NCBI GenBank assembly: GCA_965216945.1
Contig: CBDCGU010000003.1
Coordinates: forward strand, 2,852,001 to 2,916,000
Length of the DNA: 64,000 nt
From: DATHZQ01 sp965216945
GTDB taxonomy: Bacteria; Actinomycetota; Acidimicrobiia; Spongiisociales; UBA5794
Direction of reading: 5' to 3'
Notes under the pieces: generated by a model
Seen by the model: only the letters and a program-made list of their open reading frames with translations
What the model was told of the DNA's origin: nothing
The model's database searches: none
Translations under genes and position numbers: made by a program
Shown: positions 17,801 to 26,047 of the stretch, piece by piece
Layout: each line of letters begins with the position of its first letter
How positions within the stretch are numbered: position 1 is the first letter of the stretch

Positions 17801-18759
17801 ACGACGGTGAGGTGCTGGCCGAGGGTACGGATCTCTCCGAGCTCAAGGCGGCGCTCGCCGATCGCACTCGATCGACCGTGGCGGCTGCAGGGCACGAGCT
17901 CGAACGCACGGGGTTGACATCGTGGGACATCGGCAGTCTCCCATCGGTCGTCGAGGTCGGTGTGGGAAGCCACCGGGCGAGGGCCTACCCGTCGTTGATC
18001 GATGAGCGAACGTCCGTCGCCGTGCAGCTGCTTCCGACCGCCGAAGAACAGGCAGAAGCCATGTTCGCCGGGACCGTTCGCCTGGTGCTGCTCACGCTGC
18101 CGGGGCCGCAGCGCCTGCTCACGCCGCTGCTGACGAACGAGGCGAAGCTCCTGGTGCGCGGAGGTCCGCACGCATCAGTCGCAGAGTGGGTCGACGACGT
18201 CCTGGTTGCCGCCACCGGCGACATCGTGGCACGAGCCGGCGGTCCCGTGTGGGACGAGGCCGCCTTCGATGATCTGCGTGACATCGTGCGAGACGACCTG
18301 TCGTCATCGGTCGACGAGGTCGCCGAGGTGGCTCTCGATGTGCTTCGCTCGCTCAACGTTGCGGTGCTGGGGATGGAGCAGCTGGCGGACTCCCACTACG
18401 ACGCCGCCATCGACGACATCGAGGCGCAGATCGACATGCTCATCTATCCGGGGTTCGTCGCCGGGGTGGGGGCCGGGAGGCTTCCCGACGTTGCTCGCTA
18501 CCTCCAAGCCATCGTGCGCCGGGTGGAGCGGCTGCCGGAGGACGTTGCGGGCGATGCGGCTCGCATGGAGCAGGTCCACGCACTCGACGAGGAGTTCGAG
18601 CGGCTCGCCGCGCTCCTGCCGCCGTCGCCGCAGTTGCTGGAGATCCCGTGGATGCTCCAGGAGCTGCGTGTCAGTCTGTTCGCCCAATCCCTCGGCACAC
18701 GGGGCAAGGTGAGCGAGAAGCGCATCCGCCAGGCGCTCGACGATGTCGCCCTCGGCTGA
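14878..18759 (+). CDS. hrpA: ATP-dependent RNA helicase HrpA
   Basis: About 1293 residues, matching the roughly 1300 of E. coli HrpA. Walker A is GETGSGKST, the DEAH box is ILDEAHERS, motif III is SATID, and motif VI is QRAGRCGR. Ratchet, OB and long C-terminal domains follow. It is a DEAH-box RNA helicase, linked in E. coli to processing of fimbrial mRNA and rescue of stalled ribosomes. I start at the GTG at 14878, just after the inverted repeat, because homology begins near there. ATG 14848 lies inside the hairpin arm and would add 10 residues. Confidence 0.92.
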   Translation: MTESLRTLRTRADGLMLLDRHRLRRRIGGLARVERPDRRRRALDEIIADLEQAEQRVALRRAASPDHISYPDELPISSHVDELRAAIHEHQVVVVAGETGSGKSTQLPKLCLDMGRGITGLIGHTQPRRIAARSIAERVAEEVGSAVGGLVGYTVRFSDQVGHGTLVKVMTDGILLNEIHGDRRLLRYDTLILDEAHERSLNIDFLLGYLTALIPQRPDLKLIITSATIDTARFAEHFGGAPVVEVSGRSYPVEIRYRPLDDPAATEPRDQPAAIADAVTELVAEGDGDILVFCSGEREIRDAGDAIDELRLRHTEVVPLYGRLSAAQQHRVFQPHTGRRVVVATNVAETSLTVPGIRYVVDAGTARISRFNRRTKVQRLPIEPISQASADQRAGRCGRLGPGICIRLYAEDDFDARPEFTEPEIRRTNLASVLLQMAALDLGDVESFPFLDPPDPRAVRDGINLLAELGAIDPANRGTGRWLTKVGRQLARLPLDPRLGRMLVDAAANSCLREMLVIAAAQSIQDPRERPEDQEEKARQLHARFADPSSDLLTWLRLWEYVSGERRSRTSGQFRRMCREDFLNYKRLREWQDIHRQLRDLVDELGLPINRRPASPDQIHRSALSGLLSQVGKRDPAGYEYRGARGSRFFISPGSGLFKQAPEWVMAAELVETSRLWAHGVAPVTVEWIEDAGAHLISRSHSDPWWDAEQGAAVAKESISLYGIPLTSDRTVQYAHIDPAGAREMFIRHALVLGEWDTHHEFAARNQARIDEVVDIEIRERRSGVLVDDDALAGWFAARIPDDVTSARHFDRWWRDERLTRPDLLDLTERDLMDPDAAASDPEAFPQMWRIGDLAMPLEYEHDPGSAHDGVTVEIPVANLSRVSPVVFDWNVPGLRDELVAALVRSLPKQFRRDFVPVPETVDRLLQRIDPDAGGVVEVVRRELSSMSGVAIPPDALRLDALPPHLRPAFRIVGDDGEVLAEGTDLSELKAALADRTRSTVAAAGHELERTGLTSWDIGSLPSVVEVGVGSHRARAYPSLIDERTSVAVQLLPTAEEQAEAMFAGTVRLVLLTLPGPQRLLTPLLTNEAKLLVRGGPHASVAEWVDDVLVAATGDIVARAGGPVWDEAAFDDLRDIVRDDLSSSVDEVAEVALDVLRSLNVAVLGMEQLADSHYDAAIDDIEAQIDMLIYPGFVAGVGAGRLPDVARYLQAIVRRVERLPEDVAGDAARMEQVHALDEEFERLAALLPPSPQLLEIPWMLQELRVSLFAQSLGTRGKVSEKRIRQALDDVALG

Positions 18760-18901
18760 GGCACGTCGCCATGGCGCGATGTGGTCTCGCCACGAATGCG
18801 CCGGTACTCGCATCGGTGCCCGGGTGAGACCTTCGATGGGTGTGGCCGGTGGCGGCGAGATCGGCGACCAGGGTGGCTGCGTCCGGATGGATCGGGCGGC
18901 G

Positions 18902-19621
18902 TCAGTCCGCCTCTTGCATGCTTCGCATCGACCACAGGAGGGTGCGCATGGAGCGCGGCTGACGCAACACTGTCACGATCGCCTCGGCAACGTCCTCCGC
19001 CCGCAACATGTCGATGAGGCCGGGCATGTCGGGAGTCCGCCCGGTGCCCATGGCAAACTCCGTGGCGGTACCGCCAGGGCAGATCGTGCTGACGCGGATG
19101 CCCTTGCCACGGAGCTCACGGTCGAGGCCGCCTGCCATGCCCACCTGGGCGAACTTGGTGGCCGCGTAGACCGCTTCGTCACCAGCGCCCCGCAACCCGG
19201 CAACCGAGGCGACGATGACGATGTCGCCTTCGCCTGCCTCGAGGAACAGCGGTACGGCCGCTCGGATCGGCCACACGGTCCCCGCGACGTTCGTGTCCAT
19301 CATCGTGGCGAGCTGATCGTCGCTCAGATCCATGATGCCGCCGTATGCGCCGATTCCGGCGTTTGCCACGAGTGCATCGATCCTGCCGAAACGTTCGCCA
19401 GCGGTGGCCATAAGCCGCTGCGCATCCGCCGGCCTTCTCACGTCCATCTCCACGATTGCGGCCATGTCGCCAAGTTCGCCCTCCAGTTCGCGGAGGCGTT
19501 CGATCCGTCTCGCACCGAGCACGACGGCCCCGCCCTCGCTCGCCAGGGCTCGTGCCGTCGCCGCACCGATACCGGCGCTTGCTCCGGTGATCGCAGTGAC
19601 CGTCCCCTTCAGATCGCGCAT
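18902..19621 (-). CDS. SDR-family oxidoreductase
   Basis: 239 residues, a classical short-chain dehydrogenase. The cofactor motif is TGASAGIG, NAGIGAYG stabilises the sheet, and the catalytic Ser lies in IVASVAG with YAATK supplying Tyr and Lys. The PGGTATEF turn follows. Arg at the end of strand 2 (GARRIERL) suggests NADP(H). The start at ATG 19621 has AAAGGGA upstream. An in-frame ATG at 19663 would lack family resemblance. The substrate is not shown. The MFS gene ends 88 bases upstream on the same strand. Confidence 0.9.
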   Translation of the reverse strand: MRDLKGTVTAITGASAGIGAATARALASEGGAVVLGARRIERLRELEGELGDMAAIVEMDVRRPADAQRLMATAGERFGRIDALVANAGIGAYGGIMDLSDDQLATMMDTNVAGTVWPIRAAVPLFLEAGEGDIVIVASVAGLRGAGDEAVYAATKFAQVGMAGGLDRELRGKGIRVSTICPGGTATEFAMGTGRTPDMPGLIDMLRAEDVAEAIVTVLRQPRSMRTLLWSMRSMQEAD

Positions 19622-19708
19622 GTCAGTCCCTTTCCGTCTCGTCCACCCGCCACCATGGCTCATCGTCTCCGCCGCGGCCAGAGCCGAGTAGCTCCACCGG
19701 CCGGGGTA

Positions 19709-20884
19709 TCACGACGCTACTTCCATCCCCGTGCGGTCGGGCACCCGCCGGGCTGCGACAGCACCGATCGAGGCGACGGCGGCGGCGACCACGAACACGA
19801 GCGTGAAGCTGCCGGCCACATCGCCAATCACGCCCCCGACCTGGGGACCGATCACCTGGGCGAGACCGAAAGCCAGTGTCAGGGTGCCGAAGGCGGTACC
19901 GAACTGTTGCGTCGTGAGATGGTCGCTGAGTTGAGCGGCCAGCGATGTCGGTACGCCGGCGAACGCCAGGCCGAAGATGACCGCGGCCAGAGCCGGCCAC
20001 GGCTGGGTGCCGCTGAGGGCGAGAAGGGAGGCTGCCGTCATGCCGGCAAAGGCGATGGTCATCGCTGCGCTGCGACCGATGCGATCCGACATCGGTCCGA
20101 AGATGGGTCCGCCGAAGATGGTTGCGATCCCGAGGACGGCAAACACCGTCGCCGCCGACGTCGCCGCGAAACCAGCATCCTCCTCGAGGCGGGCCACGAG
20201 GAAGTTGGCGAACAACGACACCGTCAATCCGTAGGACGCATAGGCGATCAGCAGCCGGGTCCAGCCCGGAACGGCCCGCAAAGCATCGAGCGAGAAGCGT
20301 CGGGTGGCGGGAGCTGACGTGTCGGTCCGCAAGAAGGCCCAAGCCAGCAGGACCGCCGTGGCCGCAATCGCCGCTTCCGCCCCGTAGATCGCCCGCCAGT
20401 CGCCTCCGAGCGAGCGCGAGGCCCATCCGGCGAGCACGAACCCGGTGCCGATGCCCGTCCCGACGAGACCGATGGCGAGCCCTCGTTGTTCGGCGCCGAC
20501 GAGCGAGGCCGCCACGCCGGGCGCCGGGATCCACACCCAGGCGCCCGCCAGCCCCGTCAGCATCATGGCGGCGGCGAGGATCGCGAGGTTGGGCGACCAC
20601 CACATGCCGAGGAGTCCGGCAGCGGACCCGACGATGCCAAAACGCATCATACGATCGAGTGGCAGCCGGCTCGAGGCCACCGCCACCAGTGCCGTGCCCG
20701 CCAGATAGGCGGCGAGGTTCGCCGTGCCGAAGGCACCCGCCATGGTGTACGAGATTCCCAAGTCCTCCTGGACGGCGGGAAGGACCAGGGCATATGTGAA
20801 GCGACCAAATCCCTGCGCCACCATCGTCGTCAGCACGATGATGCCGACGACGGCCCAGCGCCCTCCGGCGCGGTGCGATGGCAT
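19709..20884 (-). CDS. MFS transporter
   Basis: 391 residues with twelve predicted membrane segments in two halves. The loop between segments 2 and 3 carries SSRLPLDRMMRFG, and its equivalent in the second half is GPMSDRIGRS, close to the MFS motif GxxxDRxGRR. YbfB/YjiJ-like members have this size and opening (VAQGFGRFTYALVLPAV). The substrate is unknown. Its start is supported by a leaderless promoter (TAATCT 6 bases before ATG). Confidence 0.88.
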   Translation of the reverse strand: MPSHRAGGRWAVVGIIVLTTMVAQGFGRFTYALVLPAVQEDLGISYTMAGAFGTANLAAYLAGTALVAVASSRLPLDRMMRFGIVGSAAGLLGMWWSPNLAILAAAMMLTGLAGAWVWIPAPGVAASLVGAEQRGLAIGLVGTGIGTGFVLAGWASRSLGGDWRAIYGAEAAIAATAVLLAWAFLRTDTSAPATRRFSLDALRAVPGWTRLLIAYASYGLTVSLFANFLVARLEEDAGFAATSAATVFAVLGIATIFGGPIFGPMSDRIGRSAAMTIAFAGMTAASLLALSGTQPWPALAAVIFGLAFAGVPTSLAAQLSDHLTTQQFGTAFGTLTLAFGLAQVIGPQVGGVIGDVAGSFTLVFVVAAAVASIGAVAARRVPDRTGMEVAS

Positions 20885-20890
20885 GGTGCG

Positions 20891-20896
20891 AGATTA
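20891..20896 (-). promoter_or_regulatory. -10 box of a leaderless promoter (TAATCT)
   Basis: Read on the minus strand, TAATCT ends 6 bases before the ATG of the MFS gene at 20884. It fits TAnnnT well. Confidence 0.5.
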
Positions 20897-20974
20897 CCGC
20901 CTGTCCCTGCGACGAGAGTGTGCCTGCAGCTCGGGTGCGTCTCGTAGGATTCCCCCGAGCGAATTCAGGGGAAC

Positions 20975-22588
20975 ATGGACGAGCACAGCGCCACACTCGA
21001 GGCGATCATCAACTCGGCGTCGGATGCGATCGTGACCGCCGACAGTGCGGGTGACATCACGACGTGGAATCCGGCAGCGGCGAACATGTTCGGCTACTCG
21101 CAGGAAGAAGTGGTCGGCGAATCACTGACCGTGCTCGTGCCTGAGCGGTTTCGCACGGCCCATCGCGAAGGCCTGGCTCGTGTCGTCGAGACGGGCGAGA
21201 CGCACATCGTCGGCCACACCGTTCAGGTGGCGGGTCTGCGCAAGGACGGGACCGAGTTCCCAATCGAGCTGTCACTGGCTACATGGGTCTTCGGCGGCGA
21301 GCGCTACTTCAGCGGGATCATCCGCGACGTCACCGAGCGGACCGATCTCAGTAACGCTTTGGCGCACTCCGAGGCCCGGCTCGAGGCAATACTGCAATCT
21401 GCCAACGACGCCATCGTCTCGGTCGACGAGGACGCCCACGTGATCCTGTGGAATCCTCACGCCACTGCGCTGTTCGGGTGGACCGAGGACGAGATGCTCG
21501 GTGAACCCCTCAACGTGATCATTCCCGAGCGTTTCCGTGATGCCCACAAGCTTGGCGTACGTCGTGTCGTCGACGGAGGCGAGCGACACGTCATCGGGCA
21601 GACGGCCGAGCTGGCTGCGCTGCATCGCGACGGGCGCGAGTTCCCGATCGAGCTGTCGCTGGCAACCTGGACCGACGACGGCGGTTCGCGTTTCTTCAGC
21701 GGCATCATCCGGGACATCAGCGAGCGCAAGCAGGCCGAGGAGGCGCTTCACGTCGCCAACAAGTCGCTCAACCAGAAGAACGAGCAGCTCGAAGCATTGT
21801 CGGCGAAGCTGGCCAAATATCTGTCGCGGCAGGTGTACGACTCCATCTTTGCGGGCAAGACCGACGTCAAGGTCGAGTCATATCGGAAGGAGCTCACGGT
21901 GTTCTTCTCGGACATCCAGGGTTTCACCGATCTGACCGACCGGCTCGAGGCGGAGGCGCTGAGTGACCTGCTCAACACCTATTTGAGCGAGATGGCGGCG
22001 ATCGCCGACGGATGCGGTGGAACGATCGACAAGTTCATCGGCGACGGGATCATGATCTTCTTTGGCGATCCCGAGACCCAGGGCCGCAGACAGGATGCGC
22101 TGCAATGTGTGGGCATGGCCCTCCGAATGCGGGACCGTATCCACGAGCTCCGCGCCGAGTGGATGCAGATCGTCGGGCCGGCACCACTTCATGTGCGCGT
22201 CGGCATCAACACCGGCTATTGCACCGTCGGCAACTTCGGATCCGAGGAACGGCTCGACTACACGATCGTGGGTGGAACGGTCAACGCCGCATCGCGGCTC
22301 GAGTCAACGGCTGCGCCGGACCAGATCCAGATCTCCCATGAGACCTACATGCTGGTGAAGGACGAGATCTACTGCCGGACCATCGGCGAGGTGAAAGTGA
22401 AGGGAATCGCACACGAGCTGCGGACTTACGAGGTCATCGGGTACATTGATGACTCCGGCCAGTCGCCCATCCATGCCAGCACGAACGCCTTCTCACTTTC
22501 GATCGACCCATCGTCGCTCGCCGAAGAAGAGGCGGAAGCGGCCAGGGAAGCCCTCCGCCGAGCCCTCGCCGCACTCGAGTCGGAGTGA
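20975..22588 (+). CDS. PAS-PAS adenylate cyclase (class III)
   Basis: 537 residues: PAS 1 (about 1-125), PAS 2 (about 126-255), a coiled-coil signalling helix (about 256-290), and a class III cyclase domain. The two PAS domains are close copies of each other (both contain PERFR and FPIELSLATW). In the cyclase, metal Asp residues lie in FSDIQGFT and FIGDGIM. Lys in TIDKF and Asp in RLDYTIVG indicate ATP as substrate, and NAASRLE supplies the transition-state Asn and Arg. All key residues are present. It lacks membrane segments, so it is a cytosolic sensor. An AGGGGA ribosome-binding site precedes the ATG. The product cAMP could feed the cNMP-binding kinase at 40195. Confidence 0.9.
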   Translation: MDEHSATLEAIINSASDAIVTADSAGDITTWNPAAANMFGYSQEEVVGESLTVLVPERFRTAHREGLARVVETGETHIVGHTVQVAGLRKDGTEFPIELSLATWVFGGERYFSGIIRDVTERTDLSNALAHSEARLEAILQSANDAIVSVDEDAHVILWNPHATALFGWTEDEMLGEPLNVIIPERFRDAHKLGVRRVVDGGERHVIGQTAELAALHRDGREFPIELSLATWTDDGGSRFFSGIIRDISERKQAEEALHVANKSLNQKNEQLEALSAKLAKYLSRQVYDSIFAGKTDVKVESYRKELTVFFSDIQGFTDLTDRLEAEALSDLLNTYLSEMAAIADGCGGTIDKFIGDGIMIFFGDPETQGRRQDALQCVGMALRMRDRIHELRAEWMQIVGPAPLHVRVGINTGYCTVGNFGSEERLDYTIVGGTVNAASRLESTAAPDQIQISHETYMLVKDEIYCRTIGEVKVKGIAHELRTYEVIGYIDDSGQSPIHASTNAFSLSIDPSSLAEEEAEAAREALRRALAALESE

Positions 22589-22656
22589 CCCATCGCTTTG
22601 GGGGGCGGCAGGGTTGCAGGTGCAGAATGACCGGCCCGACTAATGCCGGGGTGACA

Positions 22657-22662
22657 TAGACT
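22657..22662 (+). promoter_or_regulatory. Candidate -10 box (TAGACT)
   Basis: TAGACT lies about 30 bases upstream of the small gene at 22694 and would give a short leader containing its GAGAGGTGG ribosome-binding site. Confidence 0.35.
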
Positions 22663-22693
22663 TGGATCTCTCCCCCTACGAGAGGTGGTACGT

Positions 22694-23014
22694 GTGAAGA
22701 GGGCTCTCATGGTGCTCCTGCTTGTGGCCATCGTGGCCGGCATCGCAAAGCTGGTCATGGCCAAGAAGGAGTGGTCGGGTCTGAGCGAGACCCAGGTACG
22801 TGACAAACTGGATGCAGGACTCGCCAAGAAGGTCGAGGATGCGGAGAAGCGCCAGGAGATCGCCGACAAGGTGGTCACCGCGATGAAGGACAAGGGTGTC
22901 ATCCGCGAGGAATCCGCCGAGGCTGCAACGGACGTCGCCGACACGACGGCGGAGGCCGCCGAAGTCGTCAAAGAAGCCGTCGCCGACGGTTCGGAGATCA
23001 AAGAGGCGGGCTGA
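22694..23014 (+). CDS. Small membrane-anchored hypothetical protein
   Basis: 106 residues: one N-terminal membrane segment (about residues 4-20, LMVLLLVAIVAGIAKLVMA), then a Lys/Glu/Ala-rich helical region likely to be extended or coiled. The topology is of a single-span protein, with charged residues after the segment suggesting a cytosolic tail. Function unknown. GTG at 22694 has GAGAGGTGG upstream. A GTG at 22685 would add three residues. Confidence 0.65.
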   Translation: MKRALMVLLLVAIVAGIAKLVMAKKEWSGLSETQVRDKLDAGLAKKVEDAEKRQEIADKVVTAMKDKGVIREESAEAATDVADTTAEAAEVVKEAVADGSEIKEAG

Positions 23015-23053
23015 CGCGCATCCCCAACAGCCGAGGCCCGGGTTTGGCGGCGA

Positions 23054-23842
23054 TCATTCGCCCTTGAACTCGGGCTTTCGCTTGTTCAGGAAGGCGTCGA
23101 TTCCCTCTCGACCGTCGTGGGTGTGTGACATCTCGGCGATCGCACGTGCCTCCATCTCCATCTGGGTTTCGAGCGTGCTGGCGAAGGTCTCGTGGAGCAT
23201 GCGCTTCACGGCGCCGAATGCCACAGTCCCGCCGGCCGCGAGCCGTGCCGCCAGAGCATGGACCGTGTCCATCAGGTCGTCGTCGGGGACGACCTGGTTG
23301 ATCAGCCCCCATTCCAGCGCCTCAGCGGCACTCAGCCGCCGGTTGGTCAGCATGAGCTCCATCGCCCGCCGCATGCCGATGAGCCGAGGCACGAAGTACG
23401 TCGAACTGCCGTCCGGTGTGAGGGCGGCGGCGGTGTAGGCGGACGTGAACATCGCCGACTCGGCGGCGAGGGCGAGATCCGAAGCTGCGACAAAGGAGAG
23501 CCCGGCGCCGGCGGCCGTTCCGTTGACGGCGGCGATCATCGGAGCGCTCATGCGAGAGAACCGCGAGATGGCAGCGTGAAAGTAGGTTGTCATCTCCTTC
23601 AGCAGCATCCCGGCCTCGTTTCCGGCCTCGCCGAACCCTGCCAAGTCGCCTCCGGCGGAGAAGAAGCGTCCGCTCCCGGTGACGATGACGGAGCGAATGC
23701 CGGGGTCCTCGTCGCACCGGATCGAAGCGTGCATCAACTCCTGCATCATCCGCAGGTCCATGGAGTGAGCGCTGTCGGGCCGGTTGAACGTGATGGTGGC
23801 GACGCCGCCGTCGACGTCGAACAGGATCTTCTCGAACTGCAT
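23054..23842 (-). CDS. Enoyl-CoA hydratase/isomerase family protein
   Basis: 262 residues of the crotonase fold. The oxyanion-hole segments are visible: FSAGGDLAGF (first, backbone NH of the Ala-Gly pair) and NGTAAGAGLSF (second). The first catalytic-Glu position of canonical hydratases is not obvious, so it may be an isomerase or another crotonase activity. Starts at ATG 23842 with GGAGAT upstream. The reading frame is open much further, antisense to tryptophanase, but that extension is not coding. Confidence 0.88.
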   Translation of the reverse strand: MQFEKILFDVDGGVATITFNRPDSAHSMDLRMMQELMHASIRCDEDPGIRSVIVTGSGRFFSAGGDLAGFGEAGNEAGMLLKEMTTYFHAAISRFSRMSAPMIAAVNGTAAGAGLSFVAASDLALAAESAMFTSAYTAAALTPDGSSTYFVPRLIGMRRAMELMLTNRRLSAAEALEWGLINQVVPDDDLMDTVHALAARLAAGGTVAFGAVKRMLHETFASTLETQMEMEARAIAEMSHTHDGREGIDAFLNKRKPEFKGE

Positions 23843-23983
23843 GGATCTCCTCCGGCAGGGTCTCCGGCCAGCATAAGGGCCTGACGCAGCCGTCGACCCT
23901 CCACGCAGGGGACCCGTGCCCCTGGCGGAGGAGCCGGTGGCTGCGTTCCAATGGTGGGGCTCACTGTTCACTCCGGAGGATTC

Positions 23984-25366
23984 ATGCCGTACCGCACCAT
24001 CATCGAGCCCTTTCGTATCCACAGCGTCCAGGCGATTCGCTACCCCTCTCTCGAGGAGCGGCGGGCGGCGCTCGAAGCGGCGGGATACAACCTGTTCTTG
24101 CTCAGCGCAGATGACGTCATCATCGATCTGCTCACCGACTCGGGAACCGGTGCGATGTCGGCCAAACAATGGGCGGGGATGATGGATGGCGACGAGTCTT
24201 ATGCGGGCAGCAGGTCCTACTACCGGTTTCGTGACACGATTCGGGACCTCACAGGGTTCGAGCAGGTGATCCCGACCCACCAGGGCAGGGCCGCGGAGAG
24301 GATCCTCTTCACCGTGATGCTGAACCCGGGTGACGTCGTGCCCAACAACACCCACTTCGATACGACGCGTGCCAACGTGGAGTATCAGAGTTCCGAGGCG
24401 CGGGATCTCGTGATCCCGGAGGGGCTGGACCCGTCCAACCGCCACCCCTTCAAGGGGAACATGGATCTCGCCGCGCTCGAAGCAACCATCGCCGAAGTCG
24501 GACGCGACCGGATCCCGTTCGTGATGGTCACGGTCACCAACAACTCGGGCGGTGGCCAGCCGGTGTCGTTGTCGAACCTGCGAGCGGTGCGGGCGGTGTG
24601 CGACGAGCATCAGATTCCACTCTTCCTGGATGCGTGCCGGTTCGCCGAGAATGCCTGGTTCATCAAGCAGCGCGAGGAGGGATACGCCGATCACACACCC
24701 CGGCAGATCGCTCAGGAGATGTTCTCGTTGGCGGACGGCTGCACGATGTCGGCGAAGAAGGACGGTCTCGCCAACATCGGTGGCTTCATCGGACTGAACG
24801 ACTCGTCCGTCGCCCAGGACTGCAGGAACCTGCTGATCCTCACCGAGGGTTTCCCCACATACGGAGGTTTGGCCGGGTACGACCTGGAGGCGATCGCACA
24901 AGGGCTCGAGGAGGTGCTGGAAGAGGAATACCTGCGTTACAGGATTCGGTCGACTGCGTATCTGGCCGAGCGGGTGCTGGCCGCCGGCGTTCCGATCGTC
25001 GAGCCACCCGGGGGGCATGCGGTGTACCTGGACGCCAGAGCGCTGTTGCCTCACATCCCCCCGTCGCGATACCCCGGCCAGGCGCTGGCCGCCGAGCTGT
25101 ATCTCGACGGGGGAGTGCGAGGCGTCGAGATGGGTTCCGTGATGTTCGGAACGGTTCACGACGACGGGTCCGAGTCACCGGCGCCGATGGAGCTGGTGCG
25201 CCTGGCCGTGCCACGCCGTACGTACACGCAGAGCCACATCGACTACGTCGCCGAGGTGATGATCGATGTCGCCAAGCGCGCCGAGAGCCTGCGCGGCTTC
25301 CGTATCGTCGAGCAGGCCCCATGGCTCCGTCACTTCACCGCGAGGTTCGAACCCGTGGGTCGATGA
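23984..25366 (+). CDS. tnaA: Tryptophanase (beta-eliminating PLP lyase)
   Basis: 460 residues, the full length of the tryptophanase/tyrosine phenol-lyase family. Landmarks: LLTDSGTGAMS, GSRSYY, IPTHQGR, the PLP Lys in MSAKKDG, EGFPTYGG and GGHAVYLDARALLPHIP. Two positions separate the two enzymes. Tryptophanase has Asp in FDTT (as here, HFDTTR) where tyrosine phenol-lyase has Thr, and it has a hydrophobic residue in VExGS (here Met) where the lyase has Arg. Tryptophanase is favoured: tryptophan to indole, pyruvate and ammonia. Strong GGAGG at the ATG. There is no leader-peptide gene or permease next to it, unlike E. coli. Confidence 0.88.
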   Translation: MPYRTIIEPFRIHSVQAIRYPSLEERRAALEAAGYNLFLLSADDVIIDLLTDSGTGAMSAKQWAGMMDGDESYAGSRSYYRFRDTIRDLTGFEQVIPTHQGRAAERILFTVMLNPGDVVPNNTHFDTTRANVEYQSSEARDLVIPEGLDPSNRHPFKGNMDLAALEATIAEVGRDRIPFVMVTVTNNSGGGQPVSLSNLRAVRAVCDEHQIPLFLDACRFAENAWFIKQREEGYADHTPRQIAQEMFSLADGCTMSAKKDGLANIGGFIGLNDSSVAQDCRNLLILTEGFPTYGGLAGYDLEAIAQGLEEVLEEEYLRYRIRSTAYLAERVLAAGVPIVEPPGGHAVYLDARALLPHIPPSRYPGQALAAELYLDGGVRGVEMGSVMFGTVHDDGSESPAPMELVRLAVPRRTYTQSHIDYVAEVMIDVAKRAESLRGFRIVEQAPWLRHFTARFEPVGR

Positions 25367-25468
25367 TGGCCGGGTGGTGGCGCCACCCGTTCGAGCACGT
25401 GACCAACCCGCGGAACCCGTCAACATCCCGGCCGGCCGCGTACGCTGCGGAGAGCAGGAGGTGGCGCG

Positions 25469-25882
25469 GTGCATTACCTCGTCGTGGCACATCAAACCGC
25501 TGATTCCGAGGAGCTGGTTGCGGCGGTCACCGAGCTGGCAGGCGACCCGTCCTCGGAGTTCACGTTGCTCGTTCCGGCGACACCGGTGCACCATCTCGCC
25601 ACGTGGACCGAGGGCGAGGCACGGGCAGTGGCGGCCGAGCAGGCCGAGAGAGCCAGGAGCGCCCTCGAAGCGGCGGGGGCAAAGGTAACCGCCACCAAGG
25701 TGGGAGACGCCAGCCCGATCCTGGCAGTGAAGGACGAGCTCCTCAGGAACGCCTACGACACGATCGTCATCTCGACATTCCCCACGCGGCGGTCACGCTG
25801 GCTGGGGATGAACGCGGTCCGCCGTCTGGAACGTTCGGTCGAGATCCCCGTGATCCACGTCGTGGCCCACTCCCACGAATGA
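25469..25882 (+). CDS. Universal stress protein-like small protein
   Basis: 137 residues with the alternating alpha/beta pattern of a UspA-like fold: a first strand HYLVVAH, then LLVPATP, helix-rich middle, TIVISTFPTRRSRWLG and a last strand IPVIHVVAH. The ATP-binding G-2x-G-9x-G(S/T) motif is not obvious, so it is likely of the non-nucleotide-binding kind. AGGAGG precedes the GTG start, and a TACGCT -10 box lies about 25 bases upstream. Confidence 0.65.
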   Translation: MHYLVVAHQTADSEELVAAVTELAGDPSSEFTLLVPATPVHHLATWTEGEARAVAAEQAERARSALEAAGAKVTATKVGDASPILAVKDELLRNAYDTIVISTFPTRRSRWLGMNAVRRLERSVEIPVIHVVAHSHE

Positions 25883-26034
25883 TCGACAGCGCCGGATCCC
25901 AAACGCGGCATCCGGGACGCCACGACCGTCGATGTGAACCTGACCGCGGCGACGCCGCGTTCGATGTCCCGGGGCTGACCCGTCGCTCGGAACACGCTCC
26001 GCACCCAGACCGTGGGCCGCACGCGGTGGTCACG

Positions 26035-26040
26035 TAGTCT
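26035..26040 (+). promoter_or_regulatory. -10 box of a leaderless promoter (TAGTCT)
   Basis: TAGTCT ends 7 bases before the GTG at 26048. Confidence 0.4.
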
Positions 26041-26047
26041 CGCAGAC

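Noticed and set aside
23843..25159. N-terminal extension of the enoyl-CoA hydratase frame antisense to tryptophanase
   Set aside because: The crotonase fold is complete from the ATG at 23842 with a good ribosome-binding site. The extension runs opposite a recognised gene.
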